From NCBI GenBank assembly GCA_947258655.1, contig CAMYJD010000001.1, positions 143,242-207,241 of the forward strand: a stretch of 64,000 nt of DNA, in the 5' to 3' direction. The translations under genes were made by a program, and so were the position numbers. Positions 55,631 through 64,000 of this stretch are shown here, in pieces; the first letter of the stretch is position 1; each line of letters begins with the position of its first letter. The notes below the pieces were generated by a model, which searched no databases, was not told the DNA's origin, and saw only the letters and a program-made list of their open reading frames with translations. This DNA is from an uncultured Gammaproteobacteria bacterium (GTDB lineage: Bacteria > Pseudomonadota > Gammaproteobacteria > JAADHQ01).

Positions 55631-58381
55631 TTAACAATTAGAAATCGCAAGGCCTAGTAATCTTTCCCTTATGTCTTTGTCCAGCAGGCCTCTGGCCGGA
55701 TCTTTCAATAATTGCATTGCATTATCGTATAATACTTCAGACAGCCTGGCTTGATCCGTTGCAACGAATGTATCAATATCCAGCATTGTCAATAATCCTT
55801 CAATTTTCTTTGTATTACTTTCCATTACAATAAAAGGCGTATTGAGAAATGCTGCCGCAATCGTATGATGAAAGCGTCCCGATATAACCAACGCTGCATG
55901 ATCTATTGTAGACAGCCATTCCTGTTCGCTCCACGCATACACCAGCTCACAGAATGTACCTACATGGCGATGCAAGGCTTGCACCAATCGCATATCGTCA
56001 CCTGCAGGATAGGCATTGGCGCCGATTAAAAGGCTTATAGAAAAACCGTTTTTATGGAGCATTTCAATTAGATCACCTATTTGTCTGATCGTCTTAACCC
56101 CCCAAGAAACCGACCCGGCAATCACAATCCTTCCTTTTTCCGTTCGTGTGTCGGCCTGATAATATTGTTCTATATATAGTGGCAGACAATCAAAACTCTG
56201 TGTCACCGTCAGGCCCATGCTGGTTAATAATTTAGCACTGACCACCTCACGAACTGCAATATTGTCCAATTGTTCATACACTTTTCGAAAAATAGTTTGC
56301 GCTTGTGAATCGATAGCAACGTTATTGTCGTCAGGATAGCATGAGTGATTAATAATACTGATCCGTCTGTTCATTCTTGTTTTTGCTATATAGGCAAGAT
56401 ACAACAAACCCAGGGTCGTTTGACTAACACCATGCAAGGTACCTTCACCATTAATATATACCTCCCCGGCATCACGTATTTTTTCTATTATCCACGGATA
56501 AACGTTACAAAACTGTTCAAAAAATTCATTATCATCAAAGTGTTCGATTGTAGTCGGCACAAGATCAAGGTGATTGGTGTTGTAGATAGGAACAGAAACT
56601 ACCGAATCCCACCGTGCACGTAATCGATCATGAATCGCCAGGCTTGTGCAAGTACATCCCCAGTGATACCAGCTTGTTGTATCATTTAATAACAGAGCGT
56701 ATGCCTTTTTGTTTACTCTTGATATAAGCTGGCCTGTTAACTGATTACTCAAAGTATTACTATCACACGCTTCAGTATTTTCTGAAGTATCAGCGATATC
56801 ATCTGCAAGAAGGCTTTCTGTTAGATCTTTTTCTACTACAGCCAAAAGTTTTCGCCGTGCATCAAGGCCTGTTTTCCCGGATCGATACAATTTCACGGAT
56901 GGATACCAGACACTATCTTTACGATCATGCAACCAACGCCAATCCGAAAAGAATGGTAATAGCGCCCATACCGGCGTACCCACAGCGCCGCCTAGATGGA
57001 CCGTGGAATTATCTATAGATATCACCAGATCCAGCACCTTTATCAACGCACAAAAACCATCAATATCGGTCAGGGGATCAAGCCCTTCGAAACAATGTAA
57101 TAATCCGTTACCCTGCTGATGAAAAGTTTCTATTTCATCTGCATGATCGCCATATTGCAGATTAATAAAATTTATATTTTCGAGCTGAAATATATTTTTC
57201 CAGAATTTTAGAGGAATAGATCTGGCCTCACTAGCTCTTTTATCGACGCCCCCATGCCACGAAATACCAATATTCACATTCCCTTCTAATTGCTGTAATT
57301 TGTTTTGCCAACTTTCCATCAACACGGGATCAACTTTCAAATAGCAATTACGTTTAGGGAAATCATCTTCGTTGTGCCTGTAAAAACGCGGCAATTCAGA
57401 CATGGAAATTCTGAAATCGATGCCTTTCATCTCGCGCGTCCAGTAAAAATCGCCTGCTTTATCACCTGGAATAATCATCACACCTGGGAATGAGCGTTGA
57501 TATATGGCTACAAGACGTGGATCACATTCGATAGCCACATAGGCTGCCTGCTCTATTACATCCTGCAAGCAGGACGCGTACATAAGCTCGTCTCCAATAC
57601 CCTGATCAGCATTAATCAATAATCGCTTACCTAGCAATGAAGAACCATCCCACTTGGGGAATGGAATCAATCGAACAGGGTTATTATCAATAAATATTTG
57701 CGCTATATAGGTCCATTGGGATTCTTTCCATCCTGGCAAAAAGTTGCCTTTTGCTAACTGGATTTGCGCCCTTTTACTATGCGCCTCGGCATGCACAGGA
57801 TTACACGATAGCACGCGATCAAGATAGCTGATTGCATCATCTGGCCTGCCTGATTGATTTTGCAGTGTACCCATATTTAGTAATGCAATTTGTGACTGGG
57901 GATTGAGCTTAATTGCCTTCACATAAGCCTGAGCAGCTGCTTGATAATCACCAAAATCCTGCGAGGCAACGCCCAGGTTCTCATAGGCCTCGCCATAATC
58001 CGGTTTTAATCTGACTGCCTTTTTATATTGCTTTATTGCCATATCAAGCTTACTCATCGCCTGATATATTCTCGCCAGATTATAATGGAACTGGGCAATA
58101 CGCGGATTCACCTGGATTGCATGCTTGATTAAATCACAAGCAGTTTCCAAATCGTTATTTAATTCAACAATCAAACCAAGCAAATGAAGAGAATCTGCAT
58201 GATCAGGGTCAACCCCTAGAATCACTTGATAAAGATCGGCTGCTTCCTGTAGATTCCCTTGTTGGTGCAGCTGGAATGCATGTGCGAATACATTCTGAAT
58301 ATCATCAGACAGATCACTCGTAATGACTGCCATTTCATTCGACCCATGCTGCATTTTATTTTTGCTGTTGTTTTTTTCCAT
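55631..58381 (-). CDS. TPR - glycosyltransferase - polysaccharide pyruvyl transferase fusion
   Basis: 916 aa. Residues about 28-220 hold five TPR units (e.g. AQFHYNLARIYQAMSKLDMAIKQYKKAVRLKPDY). Residues ~240-530 resemble the glycosyltransferase domain of TPR-type proteins (NIGISWHGGVDKRASEARSIPL, VISIDNSTVHLGGAVGTPVWALLPFFSDWRW). Residues ~570-916 carry a polysaccharide pyruvyl transferase-like domain (WGCTCTSLAIHDRL; VISGRFHHTIAAAFLNTPFI). Base composition looks more AT-rich than its neighbours. Placement between flgL and fliC, with a sigma-28-like promoter, suggests flagellin glycosylation. Confidence 0.82.
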   Translation of the reverse strand: MEKNNSKNKMQHGSNEMAVITSDLSDDIQNVFAHAFQLHQQGNLQEAADLYQVILGVDPDHADSLHLLGLIVELNNDLETACDLIKHAIQVNPRIAQFHYNLARIYQAMSKLDMAIKQYKKAVRLKPDYGEAYENLGVASQDFGDYQAAAQAYVKAIKLNPQSQIALLNMGTLQNQSGRPDDAISYLDRVLSCNPVHAEAHSKRAQIQLAKGNFLPGWKESQWTYIAQIFIDNNPVRLIPFPKWDGSSLLGKRLLINADQGIGDELMYASCLQDVIEQAAYVAIECDPRLVAIYQRSFPGVMIIPGDKAGDFYWTREMKGIDFRISMSELPRFYRHNEDDFPKRNCYLKVDPVLMESWQNKLQQLEGNVNIGISWHGGVDKRASEARSIPLKFWKNIFQLENINFINLQYGDHADEIETFHQQGNGLLHCFEGLDPLTDIDGFCALIKVLDLVISIDNSTVHLGGAVGTPVWALLPFFSDWRWLHDRKDSVWYPSVKLYRSGKTGLDARRKLLAVVEKDLTESLLADDIADTSENTEACDSNTLSNQLTGQLISRVNKKAYALLLNDTTSWYHWGCTCTSLAIHDRLRARWDSVVSVPIYNTNHLDLVPTTIEHFDDNEFFEQFCNVYPWIIEKIRDAGEVYINGEGTLHGVSQTTLGLLYLAYIAKTRMNRRISIINHSCYPDDNNVAIDSQAQTIFRKVYEQLDNIAVREVVSAKLLTSMGLTVTQSFDCLPLYIEQYYQADTRTEKGRIVIAGSVSWGVKTIRQIGDLIEMLHKNGFSISLLIGANAYPAGDDMRLVQALHRHVGTFCELVYAWSEQEWLSTIDHAALVISGRFHHTIAAAFLNTPFIVMESNTKKIEGLLTMLDIDTFVATDQARLSEVLYDNAMQLLKDPARGLLDKDIRERLLGLAISNC

Positions 58382-58450
58382 TACAAACCCAGGTCAGGAG
58401 TTAAATACCAATCAATATATCACATACAAATAAGGGTAACATGGAGATTA

Positions 58451-58477
58451 GTATCGGCTTAATATATTCAAGCGAGG
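58451..58477 (-). promoter_or_regulatory. Sigma-28 promoter candidate for the glycosyltransferase fusion
   Basis: The -10 GCCGATAC (58458-58451) is 7/8 to consensus. Eleven bases upstream CCTCGCTT matches the -35 only in the last part. It lies in the 103-base gap after flgL, about 70 bases before the ATG. Confidence 0.45.
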
Positions 58478-58484
58478 TATTCAA

Positions 58485-59378
58485 TCAGAGGAAATTAAAT
58501 AATGATAGCCCCTGAACACGCACATAAGATTGCTGTGCGGCCTCAAGACCAACCTGCTGTTGATTCAGCCTGGAAATGGCCTCGGCATAATCGAGGTCCT
58601 GAATTTCGGACAACAGTTTATCGCCCTGAAAAACAACATCCTCATTAATTTTATTCTGGATATCGATTGCGTTCAGACGTGCACCTGTTTTACTCCTGGT
58701 CAGGTTCAGATTATCCATGACCGCATCGATATCGGCGAGTACTGTCGAAGCCAGGGTATCCGCTTCCAACGCAGTGGCTATCTTGTATGCAGCACTAAAG
58801 GCATTCTCGGAGGTATTGGCAATGTCAAAAAACACATCAAAACCATTATCACCATCGGCAACCTTGTTATTGGGTCCGACCTGGACCTGGCGTTGTCCCT
58901 GGTCACCTTGATAGGTATAGGTACCATTACCATCATCAGCAACAGGAACCACGTTACCACTGAAGCCGGAAAAGATATACTCACCTGTGGCATCCTTTGT
59001 TTCGGCCAGGCTTTTCAATTGACCTATCCCCTGGCGCACCTCCTTGGCAATCGAATTAAGATCTTCCTGATTCAGGCTATCATTCAGCCCCTGCACGGTC
59101 AGCTCCCTGATTCGTTGATATACATTCAGAAAGCCTGTTATCGTCGATTCTTCCAGTGATAATCTGGTATTGACAAAATCGGCATTCCTCCGGTATTGCT
59201 CATTCACCGCTACAATCTGGCCGACATCAATCACGCGTGCAGCACCGGATGGATCATCGGAAGGATTTTCGATACGCTTGCCGGAAGCGATCTGTTGCTG
59301 GGTCTGTAACAATCGGGCCTGCTGCTCGAGCATACGATTGACACTTTCAAACTGGAACTGGCTTGTGGATATTCTCAT
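58485..59378 (-). CDS. flgL: Flagellar hook-filament junction protein FlgL
   Basis: 297 aa. The N-terminal RISTSQFQFESVNRMLEQQARLLQTQQQIASGKRIENPSDDPSGAARVIDV and C-terminal EAISRLNQQQVGLEAAQQSYVRVQGLSLFNFL match FlgL. It sits outermost on the hook next to the filament. It starts three bases after the flgK stop; last gene of the flg run. Confidence 0.96.
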   Translation of the reverse strand: MRISTSQFQFESVNRMLEQQARLLQTQQQIASGKRIENPSDDPSGAARVIDVGQIVAVNEQYRRNADFVNTRLSLEESTITGFLNVYQRIRELTVQGLNDSLNQEDLNSIAKEVRQGIGQLKSLAETKDATGEYIFSGFSGNVVPVADDGNGTYTYQGDQGQRQVQVGPNNKVADGDNGFDVFFDIANTSENAFSAAYKIATALEADTLASTVLADIDAVMDNLNLTRSKTGARLNAIDIQNKINEDVVFQGDKLLSEIQDLDYAEAISRLNQQQVGLEAAQQSYVRVQGLSLFNFL

Positions 59379-59381
59379 GGC

Positions 59382-61328
59382 TTACCTCGAAACTGCACCC
59401 AGCAGGGACTGGAACATCTGGTCTGCCGCAGTAATCACGCGCGCGATGGCCTGGTAGGACTGCTGGAATTTGAGCAGGTTGGCCGCTTCCTCATCCAGAT
59501 TCACGCCCGATATTTCCTGCTGTGCCGAAAAGGAACGCTCATACAGTGCCGCACTCGAGTCTCTGCCAAACTCGGCCTGGCGCGTTTTGACACCAACATC
59601 GGTGACCAGCCTGGTATAGGCCTCCTGGTAATCTGCGCTGCCATTATTGAGCTGTTTTGACTGTTGCAGGCCAATCATTGCCAATGCATTCCTGTTATCA
59701 CTGATGCCGTTGGTATTGGTACCCAGACTGAATGCATCACCATTCGCCGGTGTACCGGTGAATGTAAACTGATAGGTACCCAGACCGGCGACATTAACCT
59801 GCAGGGTGTTGCCGCTGTCCGTAGCCGGATCATAGGCAAGCGTGCCACCCGATGACAGATTGAACACATTGGCCGTATTATCGAAAGTCAGGGTAATCGG
59901 CGCCGCAGGCAGTGTGTTACCTGTTCGCTGCACAAGCAGATCCTGACTGATGGCACCATTACCGCTGTTGGCACTGTTCTGTGCGAACCGTAACGGCGAA
60001 GCCGCCGCAATCAGTTTGGGATCATTGATGTCGACGGCAATATCGCGCGCAGCATTCCTGACCGGGCTGATTAAAAAACTGTCACCATTACTGATCGTAG
60101 CTCCGCTTGACAAGGCAATCGTGAAACCTTCACTGGCACTGACTGCAGTCGACAATGCCGCCAGATCCAGCGGCCCTGCGACAACACTGTTGTCATTCAG
60201 GCGCGTCAGTGTATAGTTACCGCCACTGTAGTCCAGACGGTAGTCACTCGCTTGCAGTAAATTGCTGTCAGTCACGCTACTCTGAAATGTCGTGTTGGTT
60301 GTTGCTGCATTAAATGCGCTTTGGCTACTGCTTGCCGTGGTAATATCCTTGAAGAAATTGCCGCCCAACTGACCGTTCAGGTCATAACCCAACTGATGTT
60401 GATCATTGATGTCCTCGGACAGCGCGGTGGCCAACAACCCTATTGTGGTATAGGACTGATTGAGCAGGTTATTACGAAATTCCAGCGCCCCCCCTATTTC
60501 ACCGCCCGTTAACTGCGCAGTGATATTGGTTACGGCATTGCCTGTTTTGATGCCGATATCCACGCGCGCCGGGTCAAATTCGTTCTGGATTACCGATAAT
60601 GAGCGTGCTTCGGTATCGGTAACAAGGCTTTGACCGTTGCCGATAAAAACATTCAACGCACCATTGTCCTGCTCGATGGTTGTGACCTTGACCAGTTCTG
60701 CAAGCCTGTTTATCAGCACCTGGCGCTGGTCGAGCAGGTCATTGGGTGCAAAACTCTGACTACTACCCTGCGCCCTGACTATATCCTTGTTGTAGTTGGC
60801 GATGCCCTGCGCCAGGCTGTTGATCTCATCGACATTGACACTGATATCCCTGTTCAAACCACTTTTTATTGTATCCAGTCGTGTATAGGTGTCGTTAAAG
60901 ACCGATGCCAGTGTCTGCGCCTGACTCAGCAATACCTGGCGGGTCGTGTCCGATGCTGGATCGGTGGAAACATCCTGCACTGCCTTGAAGAAATTTTGTA
61001 ATGTTGGAGAGATACCGATATCGGGATCGGCAAGAAAATTATCCAGCTGGGCCGACAGTGATGCCAGTTTATCCTGCTGCTTGAATAAGGACAGATTATC
61101 GCTGATCTGGCTCACCAGAAACTGGTCATAATTCCGCTTGACCCCCGCTACCTTAACTCCGGCACCAATATACCCGGCTCCGGAAAATTGCGGCTTTTGT
61201 GTTGCCAGGTCGACCGTTTGCCTTGAATAGCCATCGGTATTCGCATTGCTGATATTGTGACTGACTGTCGACAGTGCACGCTGGTATGCCAATAGGCCTG
61301 AAGTACCGATGTTGAGTATACTTGCCAT
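59382..61328 (-). CDS. flgK: Flagellar hook-filament junction protein FlgK
   Basis: 648 aa. The N-terminal ILNIGTSGLLAYQRALSTVSHNISNANTDGYSRQTVDLATQ and C-terminal ISGVNLDEEAANLLKFQQSYQAIARVITAADQMFQSLLGAV are conserved. The middle is a variable surface domain. It joins hook and filament with FlgL. It follows flgJ with 25 bases between. Confidence 0.96.
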   Translation of the reverse strand: MASILNIGTSGLLAYQRALSTVSHNISNANTDGYSRQTVDLATQKPQFSGAGYIGAGVKVAGVKRNYDQFLVSQISDNLSLFKQQDKLASLSAQLDNFLADPDIGISPTLQNFFKAVQDVSTDPASDTTRQVLLSQAQTLASVFNDTYTRLDTIKSGLNRDISVNVDEINSLAQGIANYNKDIVRAQGSSQSFAPNDLLDQRQVLINRLAELVKVTTIEQDNGALNVFIGNGQSLVTDTEARSLSVIQNEFDPARVDIGIKTGNAVTNITAQLTGGEIGGALEFRNNLLNQSYTTIGLLATALSEDINDQHQLGYDLNGQLGGNFFKDITTASSSQSAFNAATTNTTFQSSVTDSNLLQASDYRLDYSGGNYTLTRLNDNSVVAGPLDLAALSTAVSASEGFTIALSSGATISNGDSFLISPVRNAARDIAVDINDPKLIAAASPLRFAQNSANSGNGAISQDLLVQRTGNTLPAAPITLTFDNTANVFNLSSGGTLAYDPATDSGNTLQVNVAGLGTYQFTFTGTPANGDAFSLGTNTNGISDNRNALAMIGLQQSKQLNNGSADYQEAYTRLVTDVGVKTRQAEFGRDSSAALYERSFSAQQEISGVNLDEEAANLLKFQQSYQAIARVITAADQMFQSLLGAVSR

Positions 61329-61353
61329 AATATTTCTCTATACCCGCTACCCG

Positions 61354-62346
61354 TTATACATCCAGGGAGCTGAAGAATTGCGAAAATTCCTTGCCGTTCA
61401 TGATTTTGATGATTTTGCTGGCATATTCAGGGTCGGTTGCATAACCCGCTCTCTGCAACTCGGCCGCATAACGTTCCGGATTGCCCTGCTGTTCGACGGC
61501 GTGACTGTAGCGCTGGTTGTTCTTGATAAAGCTGACATAGTCTTTCACACTTTCCTGCAATGAAGCATATGATCTGAACTGCTCTTGCGACTGCATCATG
61601 ACACCATCCCTGAACTCGAGTGTATTGGCCTTGACCTGCTCGCCATTCCAGGAGCGCCCGGACTTGATGCCAAACAGATTAAAACTGCTGTGGCCATTAC
61701 TGTTTTTGATAATATGCCTGCCCCAGCCTGTTTCCAGCGCGGCCTGGGCGATCACGGCCTTCGGATTGAGCCCGCTCTCTGCAATGACATCGCTGGCCAC
61801 ATTCCATAACTGCTTGATAAACTGCATAGGGCTGTCAAAACGCAACGTCTGCTGCTCCACCTTCTGTTGCGCCTGGACCTGTGGTTTTGTCTCCACCCTT
61901 TCCTCTACATCCGCCTTGGCTTGCGTAGCAAGCGGGTCTTGCACATGACGGCCTTGCATGCGTTCGACAGAGAATTCACGTTGTTGTGGAGACACCGGTG
62001 CTGTTGACGCCTTGGCCTGCAACGACTGACCATCCGCTTTATGCTGTGTCTGATTCACCTGTGCCATCAAAAATCGCGACAGGCCAATACCATGATTATT
62101 AGCCATTTCCATCGCAACCTGTTTGTCGAACAGGTCATAGTACATGGACTTTTCATTGCTGTATTCGTCATTGACCTGAATGGTTTTGCGCATACCGGAT
62201 AACATCATCTGCAGGAAGATGGCTTCAAACTGTTTGGCCACTTCACCGATCGCGTCCTTGTCTCCGGACTTGACCTGCGCCTTCAATGATTGCAGCGAGG
62301 AAATTTCGGTATAGACACTGCTATTATGTGCGGTCAGATCGTTCAT
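61354..62346 (-). CDS. flgJ: Flagellar rod-assembly muramidase FlgJ
   Basis: 330 aa, the two-domain form. The N-terminal rod-binding domain is VAKQFEAIFLQMMLSGMRKTI...YDLFDKQVAMEMA. A Gln-rich linker precedes the C-terminal glucosaminidase domain with the catalytic Glu in AQAALETGWGRHII and FNLFGIKSG. It opens peptidoglycan for the rod. It follows flgI by 22 bases. Confidence 0.96.
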   Translation of the reverse strand: MNDLTAHNSSVYTEISSLQSLKAQVKSGDKDAIGEVAKQFEAIFLQMMLSGMRKTIQVNDEYSNEKSMYYDLFDKQVAMEMANNHGIGLSRFLMAQVNQTQHKADGQSLQAKASTAPVSPQQREFSVERMQGRHVQDPLATQAKADVEERVETKPQVQAQQKVEQQTLRFDSPMQFIKQLWNVASDVIAESGLNPKAVIAQAALETGWGRHIIKNSNGHSSFNLFGIKSGRSWNGEQVKANTLEFRDGVMMQSQEQFRSYASLQESVKDYVSFIKNNQRYSHAVEQQGNPERYAAELQRAGYATDPEYASKIIKIMNGKEFSQFFSSLDV

Positions 62347-62368
62347 GAATAATTATCCTGATACCTTG

Positions 62369-63490
62369 CTAGATCACGATCAGCTCGGCACGCAGTGCAC
62401 CGGCCTGTTTCAGCGCTTCGAGTATCGCGACAAGATCACCGGGGGCCGCTCCTACCTGATTGACCGCCCTGACGATTTCATCGAGTTTAACGCCCGGATT
62501 GAACATAAACATACGGTTTTTATCCTGTCTGATCTGGATGTCGGATTTCGGTACCACTACTGTCTCACCTTCGGAAAAGGGCTCAGGCTGGCTGACTTCT
62601 GCTGTTTCGGTGATCGTGACCGTCAGACTGCCATGGGTAACCGCAGCGGGCATGACCTTGACATGCATGCCTATTACAATCGTGCCGGTGCGCGAATTGA
62701 CAATAATACGCGCAGGCGCCTCGGCTGGCACCACATTAATATTTTCCAGCAGCGACATGAAGGCAACACGTTGCGACATGTCTTTCGGTGAGCTAACCCT
62801 GATCGAAGCGGCATCGATCGGTTTGGCTATACCCGGTCCAACTGTTTTGTTAATGGATGTGGATACCCTGCTGGCCGTAGTGAAGTCGGCCGTCTTCAGA
62901 TTAAGGACGACATAATCGCCCTGCGTGAACGCATTCGGTACTGCGCGCTCGACACTGGCGCCATTGGGTATACGGCCAACACTGGGGACATTCAATGACA
63001 CTCGCGAACCATCGGTGCCGCTGACGCCAAGACCACCAACAATAAGATTCCCCTGGGCAACGGCATACACCTGACCATCGGCGCCTTTTAACGGCGTCAT
63101 CAACAGACTGCCACCGCGCAGACTTTTAGCGTCGCCAAGAGACGAAATCGTGACATCAATTGTCTGTCCCGGTTTCGTGAATGGCGGCAACGATGCATGC
63201 ACGGCAACCGCGGCAACATTTTTCGACTGCAGATTGACATTTGCCGGCACCGTGATGCCAAAGCGGTTGAGCATATTACGCAGGCTTTGCCGGGTAAAGC
63301 GGGTCTTGCCACCGGTGCCATCCAGTCCCACAACCAAACCATAACCCAGTAACTGATTGGAACGCACACCGGCAATCGAGACCAGGTCCTTGATACGCTC
63401 GGCATAGCTATTACTGACGAATATCGCCAGTAGCAGGCCCAGTACATATTTTGTAGATCGTTTTAATAACATGGTATTTGTGCCCGTCAT
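62369..63490 (-). CDS. flgI: Flagellar P-ring protein FlgI
   Basis: 373 aa as given from 63490; Met7 (63472) is an equally likely start. A signal peptide ([23 protein letters not shown]) precedes [32 protein letters not shown], the FlgI signature. It forms the P ring in the peptidoglycan layer. Its start is two bases after the flgH stop. Confidence 0.96.
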   Translation of the reverse strand: MTGTNTMLLKRSTKYVLGLLLAIFVSNSYAERIKDLVSIAGVRSNQLLGYGLVVGLDGTGGKTRFTRQSLRNMLNRFGITVPANVNLQSKNVAAVAVHASLPPFTKPGQTIDVTISSLGDAKSLRGGSLLMTPLKGADGQVYAVAQGNLIVGGLGVSGTDGSRVSLNVPSVGRIPNGASVERAVPNAFTQGDYVVLNLKTADFTTASRVSTSINKTVGPGIAKPIDAASIRVSSPKDMSQRVAFMSLLENINVVPAEAPARIIVNSRTGTIVIGMHVKVMPAAVTHGSLTVTITETAEVSQPEPFSEGETVVVPKSDIQIRQDKNRMFMFNPGVKLDEIVRAVNQVGAAPGDLVAILEALKQAGALRAELIVI

Positions 63491-63492
63491 GC

Positions 63493-64000
63493 CTAGAATG
63501 GCCAGTATTGACTGTTAAAGAAACGTGCCAGCCAGCCCATACGGTTGGCGTCAGACACTGCGCCCTGACCGCTATAGCTGATACGTGCATCGGCCAGTAA
63601 TGTAGAGGGCACGGAATTATTTCTGTCAATATCAAGCGGTCTGACAATGCCGGTAATCTGGATAAATTCCTCTCCCTGGTTCAGCCACATGCGTTTCTGG
63701 CCCTTGACGAACAGATTTCCGTTCGGGTAAACCTCGGCTACGGTCACAGAGATCGTACCGTTCAGGGCATTACTCTGGGCGCTGTCCCCTTCGCCAGTGA
63801 ATTCCTGTGATGATTCGATATTCGCACCGAGTACGTTACGTCCTTTCAGCGTCACGCCACCACCAAACACAGATGGTGTGCCCAGGTCCGTTGTATTTTC
63901 CTTTTTCGTTGATGTCGTGGCTTTTTTTATTGCATTGGTTTTTTCTGACAGCACGATCGTCAAAATATCGCCGACCTGACGCGCCTTCATATCTTCAAAT
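63493..64000 (-). CDS. flgH: Flagellar L-ring protein FlgH (5' end beyond window)
   Basis: The last ~168 codons: [31 protein letters not shown]..., then [73 protein letters not shown], the typical FlgH C-terminus. The lipoprotein signal and first ~60-70 residues lie to the right of the window. The Met at 63990 is internal, not the start. FlgH is the outer-membrane L ring. Confidence 0.95.
   Translation of the reverse strand, partial: FEDMKARQVGDILTIVLSEKTNAIKKATTSTKKENTTDLGTPSVFGGGVTLKGRNVLGANIESSQEFTGEGDSAQSNALNGTISVTVAEVYPNGNLFVKGQKRMWLNQGEEFIQITGIVRPLDIDRNNSVPSTLLADARISYSGQGAVSDANRMGWLARFFNSQYWPF

Overview
The window is a gene-dense stretch of a gammaproteobacterial chromosome, probably from a free-living, motile, polarly flagellated species of the Pseudomonas/Vibrio/Chromatiales type. 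The reasons are the secF-secD-yajC-tgt-queA block beside a tRNA-Leu, a FleQ/FleS/FleR (FlrABC) regulatory set instead of FlhDC, FlhF/FleN polarity GTPases, a MotC/MotD stator pair with a ParA-like ATPase inside the chemotaxis operon, and seven well-formed sigma-54 promoters in front of flagellar genes. I cannot name the genus.

Positions 1-5.6 kb (minus strand) hold protein export and tRNA-queuosine genes: secF (cut by the window start), secD, yajC, tgt, queA. A divergent intergenic region follows, with a perfect 16-bp inverted repeat and then tRNA-Leu(CAA) on the plus strand. Positions 6-14.8 kb are a mixed sensory/metabolic stretch: a transglutaminase-like protein, a PhnD-type sensor fused to GGDEF, a sensor histidine kinase, a small unknown, mog and an HDOD protein. 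After these comes a complete divergent AmmeMemoRadiSam set (radical SAM enzyme against Memo-like and AMMECR1-like proteins).

At 14.8-17.8 kb a GYF/pentapeptide-repeat membrane protein lies divergent to a plus-strand pair: a FliK-like protein and a short FlhB C-terminal-domain protein. The pair is preceded by a plausible sigma-28 promoter.

From 17.8 kb to the right edge, about 46 kb, everything is on the minus strand and flagellar or chemotactic. In transcription order (right to left): flgH (partial), flgI, flgJ, flgK, flgL; a three-domain TPR/glycosyltransferase/pyruvyltransferase protein; fliC, flaG, fliD, fliS, fliT-like, a PilZ-like gene; fleQ, fleS, fleR; fliE-fliJ; fliK; fliL-fliR, flhB; flhA, flhF, fleN, fliA; cheY, cheZ, cheA, cheB, motC, motD, parA, a second cheW-like gene, cheW, a small charged ORF and a DUF2802 gene. 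The run ends at a strong intrinsic terminator embedded in the convergent FlhB-like gene.

The promoters seen fit the known FleQ -> FleSR -> sigma-28 hierarchy: sigma-54 sites before fleS, fliE, fliK, fliL, flhA, fliD and cheW, and sigma-28-like sites before fliC, fliA (inside fleN), fliS, the glycosyltransferase fusion and the FliK-like pair. No cheR, flgM, flgA, flgB-G, motAB or chemoreceptor gene is present. No IS element, prophage, CRISPR array or rRNA was seen. The most interesting points are a recurring acidic-amphipathic peptide in CheA (three copies), CheZ and FliM; the unusual fusion protein next to flagellin; two 7-bp repeat arrays upstream of the flhA promoter; and the structured region between queA and tRNA-Leu.
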